Below, in pieces: positions 45,421 through 57,334 of a DNA stretch of 64,000 nucleotides. Location of the stretch: NCBI GenBank assembly GCA_032158295.1, contig CM063243.1, positions 1,364,001 to 1,428,000 of the forward strand. Reading direction: 5' to 3'. The position numbers and the translations under genes were made by a program. The notes under the pieces were generated by a model. It saw nothing but the letters and a program-made list of their open reading frames with translations, searched no databases and was not told where the DNA came from. Each line of letters opens with the position of its first letter. The stretch's first letter is position 1. This stretch comes from Pycnopodia helianthoides (Eukaryota > Echinodermata > Asteroidea > Forcipulatida > Asteriidae).

Positions 45421-46219
45421 CCCAAGACGCACCCTTATCTCAATGTTGGCGGCCTCCCGCCATCCTTCAAGTTCGGGGATGGAACTTGAGCAGTGATGAT
45501 CTCGCTATAAAAGTGTACTTCTTGTTGATTAGACATGATAAAAATGATGCACAGAAGGAAACGGAGGGTATTATAAATGTGTTTGATACGTCGCGACGCT
45601 AAGTATCGTAGTTTTAAATGGTTACCATCTATTGAACCAGCCGTAAACATGTACCCTTGCGTCTTTGGGGTTGATGGCTTCTTCGGAGTTAATAGAAATC
45701 GTTTCTGAATAGGGAGTGCCAGGATTTTAAAACGAGAAAATCAATGAGGGGAAAAAACCTCATCAAACATAAAAAAATTACAATACACACGCATACAAAT
45801 GAGACCTATTAACTTTAAAGGGACACACCGGCTTCGTTGGGCTATTTGGGCCACAAAGTAGACTAAAACATGATTCCAAAGGTCTTCCTGGAATGGAAAA
45901 GAATGGTTCATAAAAGAAACCATCAAATTTGGCCGTTTTCGAGTATTTAAAACCGAAGGTCACGTGACTTTTCGGAACCAAAATGTGGTTCCGAAAAGTC
46001 ACATGATCTTCAGAGTTAGTTTTACTTCCAGCTGTATAAAAGTCAACTACCGAACCAAATTCAAGTATTTTTTTTAAAACAATTATTCATGAGTATTTGA
46101 CAAAAAGCCTCTGTATTTAGTTTATGGATATACAAGTTGTAAATATTGATGAAAAATCGAACGTAAGATTCGCATTCAGAGAGTCCGTACAACGTAAGCG
46201 AGTTTTACGGCGCATCAGC
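45421..46219 (+). repeat. 799-bp direct repeat, copy 1
   Basis: Nearly identical to 48178-48978. Contains a TATA-like gctataaaag (45501), a perfect 17-bp hairpin (45964-46002), a second TATA box (tgtataaaag, 46033) and a short frame beginning MDIQVVN. It is flanked on both sides by a 92-bp repeat (45328-45419 and 46219-46310). Confidence 0.88.
45964..46002. other. Perfect hairpin (17-bp arms, 5-base loop), copy 1
   Basis: gtgacttttcggaacca - aaatg - exact complement; 31 bp before the TATA box of copy 1. Confidence 0.9.
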
Positions 46220-46310
46220 CCTTAAAAGAGCCGATTGGAGTGTACAGATATTACTCCACATTTGCTAAATGTCTTTGCCACAACCTGGGTGGTACACCAG
46301 GTATGGTCCT
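46219..46310. repeat. 92-bp repeat, copy 2
   Basis: Same as 45328-45419 but cut within the stem-loop, where copy 1 of the 799-bp repeat ends. Confidence 0.85.
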
Positions 46311-46639
46311 TTCCGAAAGTACGTTAAAGGCATCCAGAAAACGGGAGTAAAATTGACGAGGGAGTATACCAACACTATAAGAACTAAAAGGGTATTATAA
46401 GAAGTTCAGATTTAAACATTTTAACCTGGAAAAAATATTGTTTTAATTTTATTAAATGGTTTTTTTTCGGAAAAAAAGTAAAACTTTCATATACACTGCT
46501 GAACTAACTCGAGTTTGCGTTTTTGTAAACATAATAATCTAAATCCAACCCGAACAAAATGAACAACACAAAATTTACAGAAAAAATACGTGCTTTATTT
46601 TTTAATTGCCAAAAACACGTTTTTTACCAGACAAAGTTC

Positions 46640-47000
46640 GAAATGCAAGAGTATTTGTACCACCAGGGCTCACCCTTAACACTAGCCCGGCGTACATTGT
46701 CTAGTAAAAAATGCTATGGGCTAGTAAACACCACTTCTCAACTTGCCCTGTGGGCTACTGAAAACTGTGCAACCTATTTGTTTAAAATGCTAATTTCTTC
46801 CTTTTCAGATGTGAATAATTAATGTATAAAATGTGTTAATCATTAAACTGGTTGTGATAGTTAACATTAAAACACATCTGAACATTACATTTATGGCAAT
46901 TCCTGTTTAAAATCTGGGCTACTAAAACTTCCTGGGGGCAAGTAAAATGCACAGTTTACTGGCCCGGCGGGCTACTTTACAAAAAGCTTAAGCGCAAGGC
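46640..47000. mobile_element. Degenerate inverted-repeat element (GGGCTAGTAAA family)
   Basis: caccagggctcacccttaac ... gggctagtaaacacc at the left; tgggctactaaaacttcctg ... ccggcgggctactttac at the right. Ends are not exact. Confidence 0.4.
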
Positions 47001-48177
47001 CTGACCACTCAAAGAATAATAAACATTTTACCCTAATAATTGTGATTTTTATTAGACTTAATTTTAATTAAGAATGTTTTAACGTTTAATAAGAAAAAAA
47101 AAGTATTTGTACAATTAAACACCAGAATCATACAAAATTATCACGGTGCAATCATGGTGCAATTCAAGCAATGGTTGATAAATAACTCCATTTTGAAATT
47201 ATGTCTTGGGAAAGGTACGCCAATTGGCGTACCAATCACCCACTCCCATGTAAATAACGCAAAGGTAATAAATTTTAACAACTGAACTATTGATTTCATG
47301 TTATGATTTTGCTTGTTCTATGGCCTGTGTTAATACCGCATATTGTGTTGTTTGATAGATTACGCCAGGTGCATATACAAATAAAACATACATTCTTATT
47401 AAAAATTATGATTTGCTCAAGTTGTAATCAAAAGTATGTTTTTTAGCGTACATATTGTTATTTTACTGTTTATAAATGCCAAGTCTCAGAAATTTGGTTT
47501 TCTCTGTGAAATAAACTTGTTGTGAGTAAGAACTTTACAAAATGTATTTTTGTACTGTTATTAATATTGTTTTATATGTTAGCAAGTACCAAGCATGCAC
47601 TAACTATGTATTTTATAGGTAAAGTAAGCATTTGGTGAGGAACTATCCTTACAAATGTTTCTTATCGTTATTTCGTGGATAAAATCCGTATGAAGTGATA
47701 TCCATTTTGAAATAATCAAATATAATGAACTAATATTAGAGCTGTATTTTACGCTGAAAGAACGGAAATTTAGTTTTTCTATTGAAAATAAAAGTTTTTG
47801 GAACCATAATATTTTTTCCACGTGAAAAAAGAATATATTGTTTACTTTATCTCAAATATCTCAGAGTTTTCAATAAAAAAATGTATTTTACATGTGCTAC
47901 TGCAGTTTTATCTTTAAAAAAAATCAAAATGAGGGATTTCCAATAATACCCTTTTAGTTCTTATAGTGTTAATACTAACTCGGTACCTTAATTATCATGC
48001 CTGTGTTGTAAAAATGACGAGTACCGGCAGTCAAAAGGCCCAAGGGGTGCCAGTACTCCCTCTGACGTCTGAGGAGAAGGTACACCGTGTCGTCCCGGTG
48101 TCCAGCTCGTCGGGCATGCGCAGCAGCCCACGCCGCCTCCTCATCACCTCATGCATTGACTGATGATCTACCGCAAA
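47001..48177. other. AT-rich spacer between the 800-bp repeats
   Basis: Mostly AT-rich; a GC-rich patch at 48014-48177 is open on both strands (on + a 49-codon frame beginning MTSTGSQKAQG) but no family is recognised. Confidence 0.35.
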
Positions 48178-48978
48178 CCCAAGACGCACCCTTATCTCAA
48201 TGTTGGCGGCCTCCCGCCATCCTTCAAGTTCGGGGATGGAACTTGAGCAGTGGTGATCTCGCTATAAAAGTGTACCTTCTTGTTGATTAGACATGATAAA
48301 AAATGATGCACAGAAGGAAACGGAGGGTATTATAAATGTGTTTGATACGTTGCTAAGTATCGTAGTTTTAAATGGTTACCATCCATTGAAACCAGCCGTA
48401 AACATGTACCCTTGCGTCTTTTGGGTTGATGGCTTCTTCAGAGTTAATAGAAATCGTTTCTGAATAGGGAGTGCCAGGATTTTAAAAACGAGAAAATCAA
48501 TGAGGGGAAAAAAACCTCACCAAACACAAAAAAATTACAATACACACGCATACAAATGAGACCTATTAACTTTAAAGGGACACACCGGCTTCGTTGGGCT
48601 ATTTGGGCCACAAAGTAGACTAAAACATGATTCCAAAGGTCTTCCTGGAATGGAAAAGAATGGTTCATAAAAGAAACCATCAAATTTTGGCCGTTTTCGA
48701 GTATTTAAAACCGAAGGTCACGTGACTTTTCGGAACCAAAATGTGGTTCCGAAAAGTCACATGATCTTCAGAGTTAGTTTTACTTCCAGCTGTATAAAAG
48801 TAAATTACCGAACCAAATTCAAGTATTTAAAAAAAAAAAATTATTCATGAGTATTTGACAAAAAAGCCTCTGTATTTAGTTTATGGATATACAAGTTGTA
48901 AATAATGATGACAAATCGAACGTAAGATTCGCATTCAGAGAGTCCGTACAACGTAAGCGAGTTTTACGGCGCATCAGC
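48178..48978 (+). repeat. 801-bp direct repeat, copy 2
   Basis: Same modules as copy 1 in the same order; not flanked by the 92-bp repeat. Differences are mainly short A/C tracts and scattered substitutions, so the duplication is recent. Confidence 0.88.
48722..48760. other. Perfect hairpin (17-bp arms, 5-base loop), copy 2
   Basis: Identical to the hairpin at 45964-46002 and at the same distance from its TATA box. Confidence 0.9.
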
Positions 48979-49574
48979 ATGGGGAGCATCAGCACTATGT
49001 CCACAGAATACAAGTTGGGTGTGGACCGGACTACACTGACGTGTGTTTATGTCGGTTTTTTAAAACCCTGCGTGATGCCATCGTACTGCAGTCAACAGTC
49101 CGTTTTTAATTAAATAATCAGTACTCCGCCATTTGTTTTATTGAACCTAAAAATACTACAGGTTCCCCATCTACACCTAGCCAAATAGCATGGTAAATGT
49201 CTGGTTACTATCCGGGGTCTTTTTCATTAAAAAAATCCATCAATGACCAGCTCTCCCGGAATTCCCTGAGGAATTGTCGGCAATTTTTCATCATTGGGGC
49301 TAATGGCCACTGCTAGATATAATGAACAATGTGGTATAAAATGTACAAAGAGACAAATGTGGACTAATCTAAAAAAAATAATAATGTGCTTGAATTTGTT
49401 TTATTTAGTCAAAAGAATCTAAATTTAAAGGTTTTGGGCCTTGGAAGTTATTGGGTTCTCCCAAAAAATTAATTACGTCACATACAAACGGACTGCAGAT
49501 CACGGTCCGATGGCGTAAGCGTGTAGATTTTGTTTGATGTTGTCACGCAGGGAATTTAATTAAATCCCTGGCAC
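48979..49574. other. Spacer between duplicated block and satellite
   Basis: A + strand frame from copy 2 (48883) runs to 49113 but matches nothing known to me. An inverted pair ccggactacactgacgtgtg (49028) and cgtcacatacaaacggactg (49475) suggests another decayed element. Confidence 0.35.
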
Positions 49575-52500
49575 AAACGTAAAGTAAGAAAAAGTGGTTC
49601 CTCAACCTGAATCTCAACCCTAACCCTAACATAAAACAACCCTAACCGTAATCATATCCCTAGCCCTAACTCCAACTCTAACCCTACCATGAATCTAATC
49701 CTAAAATAACAACACCCGTTAAAAAAAGTACGATAAAGAAATCTACACACAAACGTAAAGTAAAAAAAGAAGTGCTTCAACCCGAACCCCAACCCTAAGC
49801 CTAAGCTAAAACAACCCTAACTATATACCTTACATTAACCCTAACCCTAAACTCTAACGATTAAAATAAACTTAAAACAAAAAAGTGGTAAAGAAATCTA
49901 CACACAAGCATTAAACAAGAGCAAGCAATACCACAAACCGAACCCAAACCCTAACCCTAACCCTTAGATAAAACAAAATAACCAAACCCTATCCCTAACT
50001 CTAACCCTAACTTAAAAAAAACATTTCAAAAATAAAACAAAATAAAACAGTAACCCTACACAAACGTAAAGTTAAACAAATTTATACCTCAACCGAAACC
50101 CTAACTCTAACCTTAACCTAAAACATTCCTAACCCTAACCCTAACCTAAAGCAACCCTAACCCTACCCTTAACTTTAATCCTAAAATAAAAACACCGTTT
50201 AAAAAATATGGAAAAGAAATCTAAACACAAACACAAAGTATGAAAAAATAGTACCTCAACCTAAACCCCAACCCTAACCCTAACCTAAAAGAACCCTAAC
50301 CCTTACTTAAAAACACCGAATTAAAAAATAAAACAAAATAAAACAATAACCGTAACACAAACGTAAAGTAGAAAATATAGTACCTCAACCTAAACCCCAA
50401 CTTAACCCTAACCTAAAGAACCCTAACCCTAACCTTAAAAACCTTAACCATAACCCTATATCTAACCCTATCTCTAACCCTAACTTCAAAACACCGAATT
50501 CAAAAATAAAACAAAACAAAACAATACCCTTGCACAAAACGTAGAGTAGGAAAAAGTAGTACCTCAACCTAAACTCCAACCCAATCCTTAACCTAAAAGA
50601 ACCGTAACCCTAACCTCAAAAACCTAACCATAACCCTATTCTAACCCTATATCTCACCCTAACTTAAAAACACCAAATTCATAAATAAAACAATACACCT
50701 AACACAACACAAAGTATGAAAAAATAGTACCTCAACCTAAACCCAACCCTAACCCTAACCTAAAAGAACCTAACCCTAACCTAAAAAACCCTAACCATAC
50801 CCTATCTCTAACCCTAACTTTAAAAAAACGAATTCGAAAATAAAACTAAATAAAACAATAACCCTAACACAAAAGTAGAGTAAGAACAAAACAGTACCTC
50901 AACCTTAACTCCAACCCTAACCCTAACCTAAAAAACCCAAACCCTAATATTAAAAAACCCTAACCATAACCCTATCTCTAACCCTATCTCTAACCTAACT
51001 TAAAAACACCGAATTCAAAAATAAAACAAAATAAAACAGCAACCATAACTCAAACGTAAAGTAAGAATAAATAGTACCTCAACCTAAACCCCAACCCTAA
51101 CCCTAACCTGAAAAAGCACCAAACCCTAACCTTAAAAAACTCTAACCATGATCCTATCTCTAACCTAACTGTAACCCTAACTTAAAAACACCGAATTCAA
51201 AAATAAAACAAACCAAACAATAACCTTACAAACGTAGAGTAGGAAAAAGTAGTACCTCAACCTTAACTCCAACCGTAACCCTAACCTAATCGACCCTAAC
51301 CATAAACCTATCTCTAACCCTATCTCTAATCTGACTTAAAAACACCAAATTAATAAAAAAAAAACTAAAAAAAAACAATAACCCTAACACAACGTAAAGT
51401 AAGAAAAAAATAGTACCTCAACCTAAACCCTAACCCTAACCCTAACCTAAAAGAACCCCTACCGTAACCTTCAAAAAACCCTTACCATAACCCTATCTCT
51501 AACCCTAACTTTAAAAAAACGAATTCGAAAATAAAACTTAATTCAACAATAACCCTAACACAAAAGTAAAGTAAGACAAAATAGTACCTCAACCTAAACC
51601 CAACCCTAACCCTAACCTAAAAGAACCCTAACCCTAACCTTAAAACCCTAACCATAACCCTATCTCTAACCCTAACTATAACCCTAACTTAAAAACAGCG
51701 AATTCAAAAATAAAACTAAATAAAACAATAACCCTAACACAAAAGTAAAGTAAGAAAAATAGTACCTCAACCTAAACCTCAACCCTAACCCTAACCTAAA
51801 AAACCCTAACCCTAACCTTAAAAACCATAACCATAACCCTATCTCTAACCCTTACTTCAAAACAGCGAATTCAAAAATAAAACTAAATAAAACAATAACC
51901 CTAACACAAAAGTAAAGTAAGAAAAAATAGTACCTCAACCTAAACTTCAACCCTAACCCTAACCTAAAAAAAACCTAACCCTAACCTTAAAAACCCTAAC
52001 CATAACCTATCTCTAACCCTAACTATAACCCTAACTTCAAAACACCGAATTCAAAAATGAAAAATTTAAATAAAACAATAACCCTAACACAAAAGTAAAG
52101 TAAGAAAAAATAGTACCTCAACCTAAACCCCAACCTTAACCCTAACCTGAAAAAGCACCATAACCCTCACCTTAAAAAACTCTAACCATAATCCTATCTC
52201 TATCCTAACACTAACCCTAAAAACACCGAATTCAAAAATAAAACAAAATAAAACAATAACCCTAACACAAACGTAAAGTAAGAAAAAATAGTACCTCAAC
52301 CTAAACTTCAACCCTAACCCTAACCTAAAAGAACCCTAACCCTAACCTTAAAAAAACCCTAACCATAACCCTATCTCTAACCCTAACTTTAAAAACACCG
52401 AATTCGAAAATAAAACTAAATAAAACAATAACCCTAACACAAAAGTAAAGTAAGAAAAAATAGTACCTCAACCTAAACCCCAACCCTAACCCTAACCTCA

Positions 52501-53519
52501 AAGAACCCTAACCCTAACCTTAAAAAACCCTAACCATAACCCTATCTCTAACCATATCTCTAACCCTAACTTAAAAACACCGAATTCAAAAATAAAACAC
52601 AATAAAACAACAACCGTAACTCAAACGTAAAGTAAGAAGAAAATAGTACCTCAACCTAAACCCCAACCTTAACCCTAAGCTGAAAAAGCACCATAACCCT
52701 AACCTTAAAAAACTCTAACCATAATCCTATCTCTAACCCTAACTCTAACCCCAACTTAAAAACACCGAATTCAAAAATAAAACAAAATAAAACAATAACC
52801 CTAACACAAACGTAGAGTAAGAAAGAGTATTACCTCAACCTAAACTCCAACCCTAACCCTAACCTAAAAGAACCCTAACCCTAACCTTAAAAAACCCTAA
52901 CCACAACCCTATCTCTAACCCTATCTCTAACCCTTACTTAAAAAGGCCGAATTCAAAAATAAAACAAAAAAAACAATAACCCTAAACAAAACGTAAAGTA
53001 AGAAAAAAGTAGTACTTCAACCTAAACTCCAACCCAAATCCCTAACCTAAAAGAACCGTAACCCTAACCTTAAACAATCCTGACCATAACCCTATTTCTG
53101 ACCCTATCTCTCACCCATATTTAAAAAAAAATTAAATTAGAAAATAACACAAACACAAACGTAAAGTAAGAAAAAGGAGTACCTCAACCTGAACCCAAAC
53201 CTTAACCCTAACCTAAAACAACCCTAACCCTAACCTAAAACAACCCTAACCATAACCCTATCTCTAACCCTAACCCTAATTCTAATCCTAAATTAAAAAC
53301 ACCCCTTAAAAAACATTTGATAAAGAAATCTACACACAAACTTGCAGTAATACAAAGTAGTGCCACAACCCCAACCCCAACCCTAAGCCTAACACACCCG
53401 TTACAAAAAGATAATTTTAAAGAAATCTTTACACAGCCGTAGTAGTACCTCAACCTGAACCCCAACCCTAACCCTAACCCTAACCCTAACCTAAAAACAA
53501 CCCTAACCCTAACCATCCC
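49575..53519 (+). repeat. Telomere-like satellite, units of about 170 bp
   Basis: About twenty diverged units, each with a CCCTAA-rich part (aaccctaaccctaacc and variants) followed by a conserved AT-rich spacer (aaaacaccgaattcaaaaat, aaagtaagaaaaaatagtac). Anchor positions of gtacctcaacc are spaced about 160-185 bp apart (for example 50559, 50727, 50895, 51074, 51252, 51412, 51583, 51762). CCCTAA runs are only two or three repeats long, so it is a satellite built from telomeric motifs, not a telomere. All open frames within it are by-products. Confidence 0.9.
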
Positions 53520-53692
53520 GAAGAATGGCACGAGAAGAGTGGTACCGCAAACACGCTCAGCGACACTTTGACCAAAATTGGACTTGACCGCAGTACGAAC
53601 CCCCAGGAGGATGAGTGGTAAAGTTTCTGTCCAGTTAGTTACAGCTAGCTATAGGGTGATAAGCTGTGGTACTTGTGCGCTACAATTGGTGC

Positions 53693-53870
53693 TCGTTATA
53701 GGGCAGAGGGTACCCCCCCCCCCCCACCTATTTTGTCTTCATTGTGAGCTTGGAATCTCAGGAATTCTTTTGAGGATTTTTGGGGGGGTAGTTCTATACA
53801 AGAGGAAAATAGTGTGTTATAGTATGGGAACATTGGGGGGGGGGGACCCTCTACCCCATATCGAGCAGGC
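53693..53870 (+). mobile_element. Poly-C/G MITE copy, inside gypsy integrase
   Basis: Inverted structure gggcagagggtacccc... / ...ggggaccctctacccc with internal tgtcttcattgtgagcttgg. Same family as 4734-4905, 6478-6825, 18770-18960 and 28560-28760. Confidence 0.7.
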
Positions 53871-54162
53871 TATAGTGCGCTGGGTGCCAAGTAGGTTAGT
53901 CAGAGCACGGAGAAGTGCCGATTCGAACTGGGCACCGCGATTCGAGGTGATAATCGATGGAACGCCAAATGAAGCAATCCAGCGCATTACAAAAGCACAC
54001 AAGCGACCGTTTCAGCTGTGATGTCCGGTAGGGGAATGGCTTTTGGCCAGCGTGTGAAACGGTCAAGAGAGGTCAGCATGTATGTGTATCTATTTGAGGG
54101 TGGTAATGGTCCAACAAAATCAATGTGAACATGTTCAAATCGGGCATCTGGATTAGATAACT

Positions 54163-54865
54163 CGTCAGCGTTTTCACGAAGTAGCACGCTATGTGCTTAA
54201 GGATTTTGTGTTACATTTTTTTTTTACATTTCTGTTGATAATGCATGAAGACCTACAATTTCCATGAAGTTTCAAAGCTCAGACAGCTTGACTTTTTCAA
54301 TTAAGCTAATGAGTGTTTTCGACTTTGGCACAATTGTGGCATTTTTTGTTTTCACGAAGTAGCACCCAACTTCTGTTTACCATTGTTTTCGACTTTGGCA
54401 CAATTGTGGCATTTTTTGTTTTCACGAAGTAGCACCCAACTTCTGTTTACCATTGTAATACACGGCACGCACTCAAGTCAAAGTGAGGTAAAAACGTTTT
54501 CACGAAGTAGCACGCTACTTGTGTGAGCGCGCGCGCGCTGACATAGTTAAATGAAGTAACTCAAAATGCTGTGTTGTTGTATAGGCGCGTGCTACTTCGT
54601 GAAAACGAAAAAAGACATAATAAATTTCGCCCTTTTTTGGTTTCACGAAGTAGCACGGAACTTCTCTCGTGTCTAGTTTCTTAATTAATTATGCAAATGA
54701 GTCATAATAAGATTTATTTCAAAGTTCAAGGCATCAAGTATCTACATTGAGAAATTTGAATGGAAAGTGGGTTTCTAAAAAAAATTCAACTTCAGAGGCC
54801 GTTTTCTCTGATTGTAATTGTTTTGCTGGTATAGTAGTGCGTGCTACTTCGTGAAAACGCTGACG
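54163..54865 (+). mobile_element. Nonautonomous DNA transposon with repeated TIR motif, inside gypsy integrase
   Basis: Terminal inverted repeat starting cgtcagcgttttcacgaag and ending as its complement, flanked by a 4-bp direct duplication AACT (54159-54162 and 54866-54869). The core motif gttttcacgaagtagca appears about seven times, in both orientations (near 54169, 54349, 54419, 54495, 54589, 54640, 54841). A 70-bp internal block is duplicated (54319-54386 and 54389-54455). It has no coding capacity. Confidence 0.85.
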
Positions 54866-55167
54866 AACTGAGACAGGGGAGCAAAGGTATGACGATGGAC
54901 CTTTGATCGCTGGCACTGTTTGCACGATTTTGCCAATTGTCTCACATATCACGGTTAACACCTGGCCAAACATAGCGATCAGTGATGAGGCGTCGCGTAG
55001 CACAAAGTCCAGGGTAAGATAGGGAATGCAGAGCGTGAACACTCAACGACACTTGGACAAAATGGACGTGCGTTTCCGGTAGAAATGTCACAAGTTAGTG
55101 TAGTGTCACATGACGGATAGGGGAACTTGTTTGAAATTGAGCGTGGATGTCGATGTGCGCAAGCGTG

Positions 55168-55700
55168 TCAAAGTTCCTCGCTGTCGTTCTGCAATTCCGC
55201 CATTTTGTGGAAATCGATTAGGGGATTTACCGTACGAAGAGCGTTAAGTTCAACACCAGATGGGGCGTGTGTGGAAGGGTTATCTCCACCTTTAACCTGC
55301 CTGATATCACAGATAAACTGTGAAACAAAATCGAGTAGGCAAATTTCACGAGGGGAGTGTCTGCCCGTTGTGGTGCCGTGAGCATGTGAGAGCGGTTTGT
55401 GGTCGGTTGGCACACGAAAATGACGAGTGAGTGACGAAAATGGCGAATGGCGAGGTACGGCTAAAAGTTCGCGACCAATGTGCTGTAACGTATCTCTGCG
55501 GGTTGAAGTCTCTTTGAGAAGAAAACGAGTGGTTGCCATGCATTGTCAGTCCATTGTTGGAGGACAGCTCCCACTGCGACATGCAAACCGTCCGTCATGA
55601 CGCGAAGAGGCGCGTCTGGCTTTGGATGTGCAAGGAAGGTGGCGTCAGCTTGAGCAACTGTGATAGCGTGAAATGAAGCTGTAGCAGAGCTACATTCCAA
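55168..55700 (-). pseudogene. gypsy RNase H remnant
   Basis: Contains ATFLAHPKPDAPLRVMTDGL and VAVGAVLQQW, the RNase H core with its first Asp, then VFFSKRLQPAEIRYST and VPTDHKPL. At least two frameshifts separate the pieces. Confidence 0.75.
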
Positions 55701-56350
55701 GGGAGTGGTGCTGACTTCTTTCCAGCATTAGAGAGTAGATCGGTGAGTGGTTTGAGGACCTGGGAACAATGGGGAATGAAGCGGCGGTAGAAGTTGACAA
55801 GACCGAAGAATTCTCTGAGTTTGGTGAGAGTTGATGGCTGGGGGAAATCACAGATAGCACTGACCTTTCCAGCAAGTGGTTACACTCCGTGACGGTCAAC
55901 GTGATGTCTAAAGGAATTCCAGCGAGTCCATGGCAAACATACCTTTCGCTGGGTTGATGGTCACGCCGTATTGTTGGAGGCGGTCAAACAAGAGACGAAG
56001 ATGCGTTTCATGTTGATCGACATCTGTACTGGCAATTAAGAGGTCATCGATGTATGCGTTTAACAGAAATCAAAATCTCTGGTTACTTCATCAATTAAGC
56101 GTTGGAATGTTTGGGTGGCGTTGTGCAAACCGATTTTTTTTTTCGCAATATCGTCTGATAGTATGTGTAGAAGAGGTCGATCTTGGAAAATATCGAAGTG
56201 CCAAGTAGTGATGATGTAAAGTCTTGGATAATTTATGTGTTACAGGGTAACGATCACAATCCCCAGGTTGCTTTAATGGGGACCATGGAGGTGAGTGGCC
56301 GAAGGGCGTACGATCCCCAAGTCCATCATGGGTCATCTATGGTGACTTTC
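55700..56350 (-). pseudogene. gypsy reverse transcriptase remnant
   Basis: The catalytic AYIDDLLIAS is visible at 56057-56028 and is followed by LRLLFDRLQQYGVTINPAK and an FYRRFIPHCSQ-type thumb region near 55800. Frames change several times between these blocks; the start of the RT is weak and includes an insertion of Ts and As near 56135. Confidence 0.75.
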
Positions 56351-56932
56351 AATCGATCAGGTGCAAGACGGCGTGGGGCCAGTCGTTATTGGTGCGCAAC
56401 GTTGTGTTTAATTGGAGTGTCACTATAGGTCGGACGCGTATGCTGGAAAAATCCTTCAAAGTATCTGCAAATCGAGATGGGGTTTGCGGTTTGAAGATTG
56501 GGCTGAGCGATGGCGAAATTGATGCTTTTCCACCGATGCTCAAGTTGGTTGTAGCATCAACTAACCTGCGATTGCGGATGTCAACAAGAAAGTTGAAATA
56601 ACGAAGGAAATCTGCGCCAGTGATTGCATGTTGAACATCAGCGACAATGAACACCCATCGTCAAGGCCGCCGAATCCCAATGTCAAGTGTCAATGACCTT
56701 TCACCGTGAGTAGCGATTTGTGATGCGCTAGCTGCTTGAAGGTCAAGTCCATGATGGGGGTGGGCGCGGTTGTGAGATGAAGGAGGGTTAACACTCACCT
56801 CTGCTCATGTGTCCACAAGAACTTCGTTTATACACAGTCCGTGATGTAAAATAGGCGAGTAGACGAGGAACAGCCTGCCGAGCATGCCGCCCATTATACT
56901 TGCCGGCTTGGTCGTTTCCCTGGTTACCGGTC
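56350..56932 (-). pseudogene. gypsy protease remnant, active site broken
   Basis: RLFLVY, then LVDT followed by a stop where DTG is expected (stop codon 56807-56805), then AEVSV, and further on the second conserved block GADFLRYFNFLVDIRNRRLV (56654-56560). The Gly codon of the DTG triad has become TGA, so no functional protease can be made. Confidence 0.75.
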
Positions 56933-57326
56933 TTAAAGGAACATTACAGAATTGGTTTTTGCTAACAAAACAGTTGCTGGCAGTGTAAGCACTTTATGTA
57001 ATCCACCATATACATAAACTGACAAACCTGTAGACGTTTGAGATCGATCGGCCATCTGGGTGACGAGAAAATAGTGAAAAACCGATTACACATTTTGTAT
57101 GAAATCATATAGATTCAACAAATGAATAAAACGCTCACTGAGCGATAAACTCCAATCGGAAAATTAGTTTATTCATTTCACATCAAATATGGCATTTCAG
57201 ACAGAAATATTTCAAGGGATGTTTTCTACTATCATCATCATTAGACCGTGTAAGCTTTATGTAAATCTGTGATCAAAAGTATATTTTACAAGTTTTTTTC
57301 CTACCAATTTTGTAATGTTCCTTTAA
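56933..57326 (+). mobile_element. TTAA-bounded MITE, family A, inside gypsy
   Basis: Bounded by TTAA; termini aggaacattacagaattggt and their complement. Internal palindrome ctcactgagcg and core cgagaaaatagtgaaaaacc. It is very similar to the copies at 2410, 27731, 31345 and 35917, which suggests recent amplification. TTAA targeting is typical of piggyBac-type transposases. Confidence 0.88.
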
Positions 57327-57334
57327 AGGAACAT

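Larger units (their letters stand above)
53519..55115 (-). pseudogene. gypsy integrase remnant, split by two insertions
   Basis: Zinc-binding end (RRLITDRYVWPG, then CKQCQRSKVHRH), core ([40 protein letters not shown]), then GVPSIITSNRGAQFES where the second catalytic Asp is Asn, and a C-terminal part (NWTETLPLILLGVRTAVKSN) in 53690-53521. Coding sequence is continuous across the 703-bp insertion at 54163-54865, and resumes beyond the one at 53693-53870. Confidence 0.8.

Noticed and set aside
50385..53531. Open frames within the satellite
   Set aside because: They follow the CCCTAA-rich repeat and its spacer, with low-complexity translation; no independent coding evidence.
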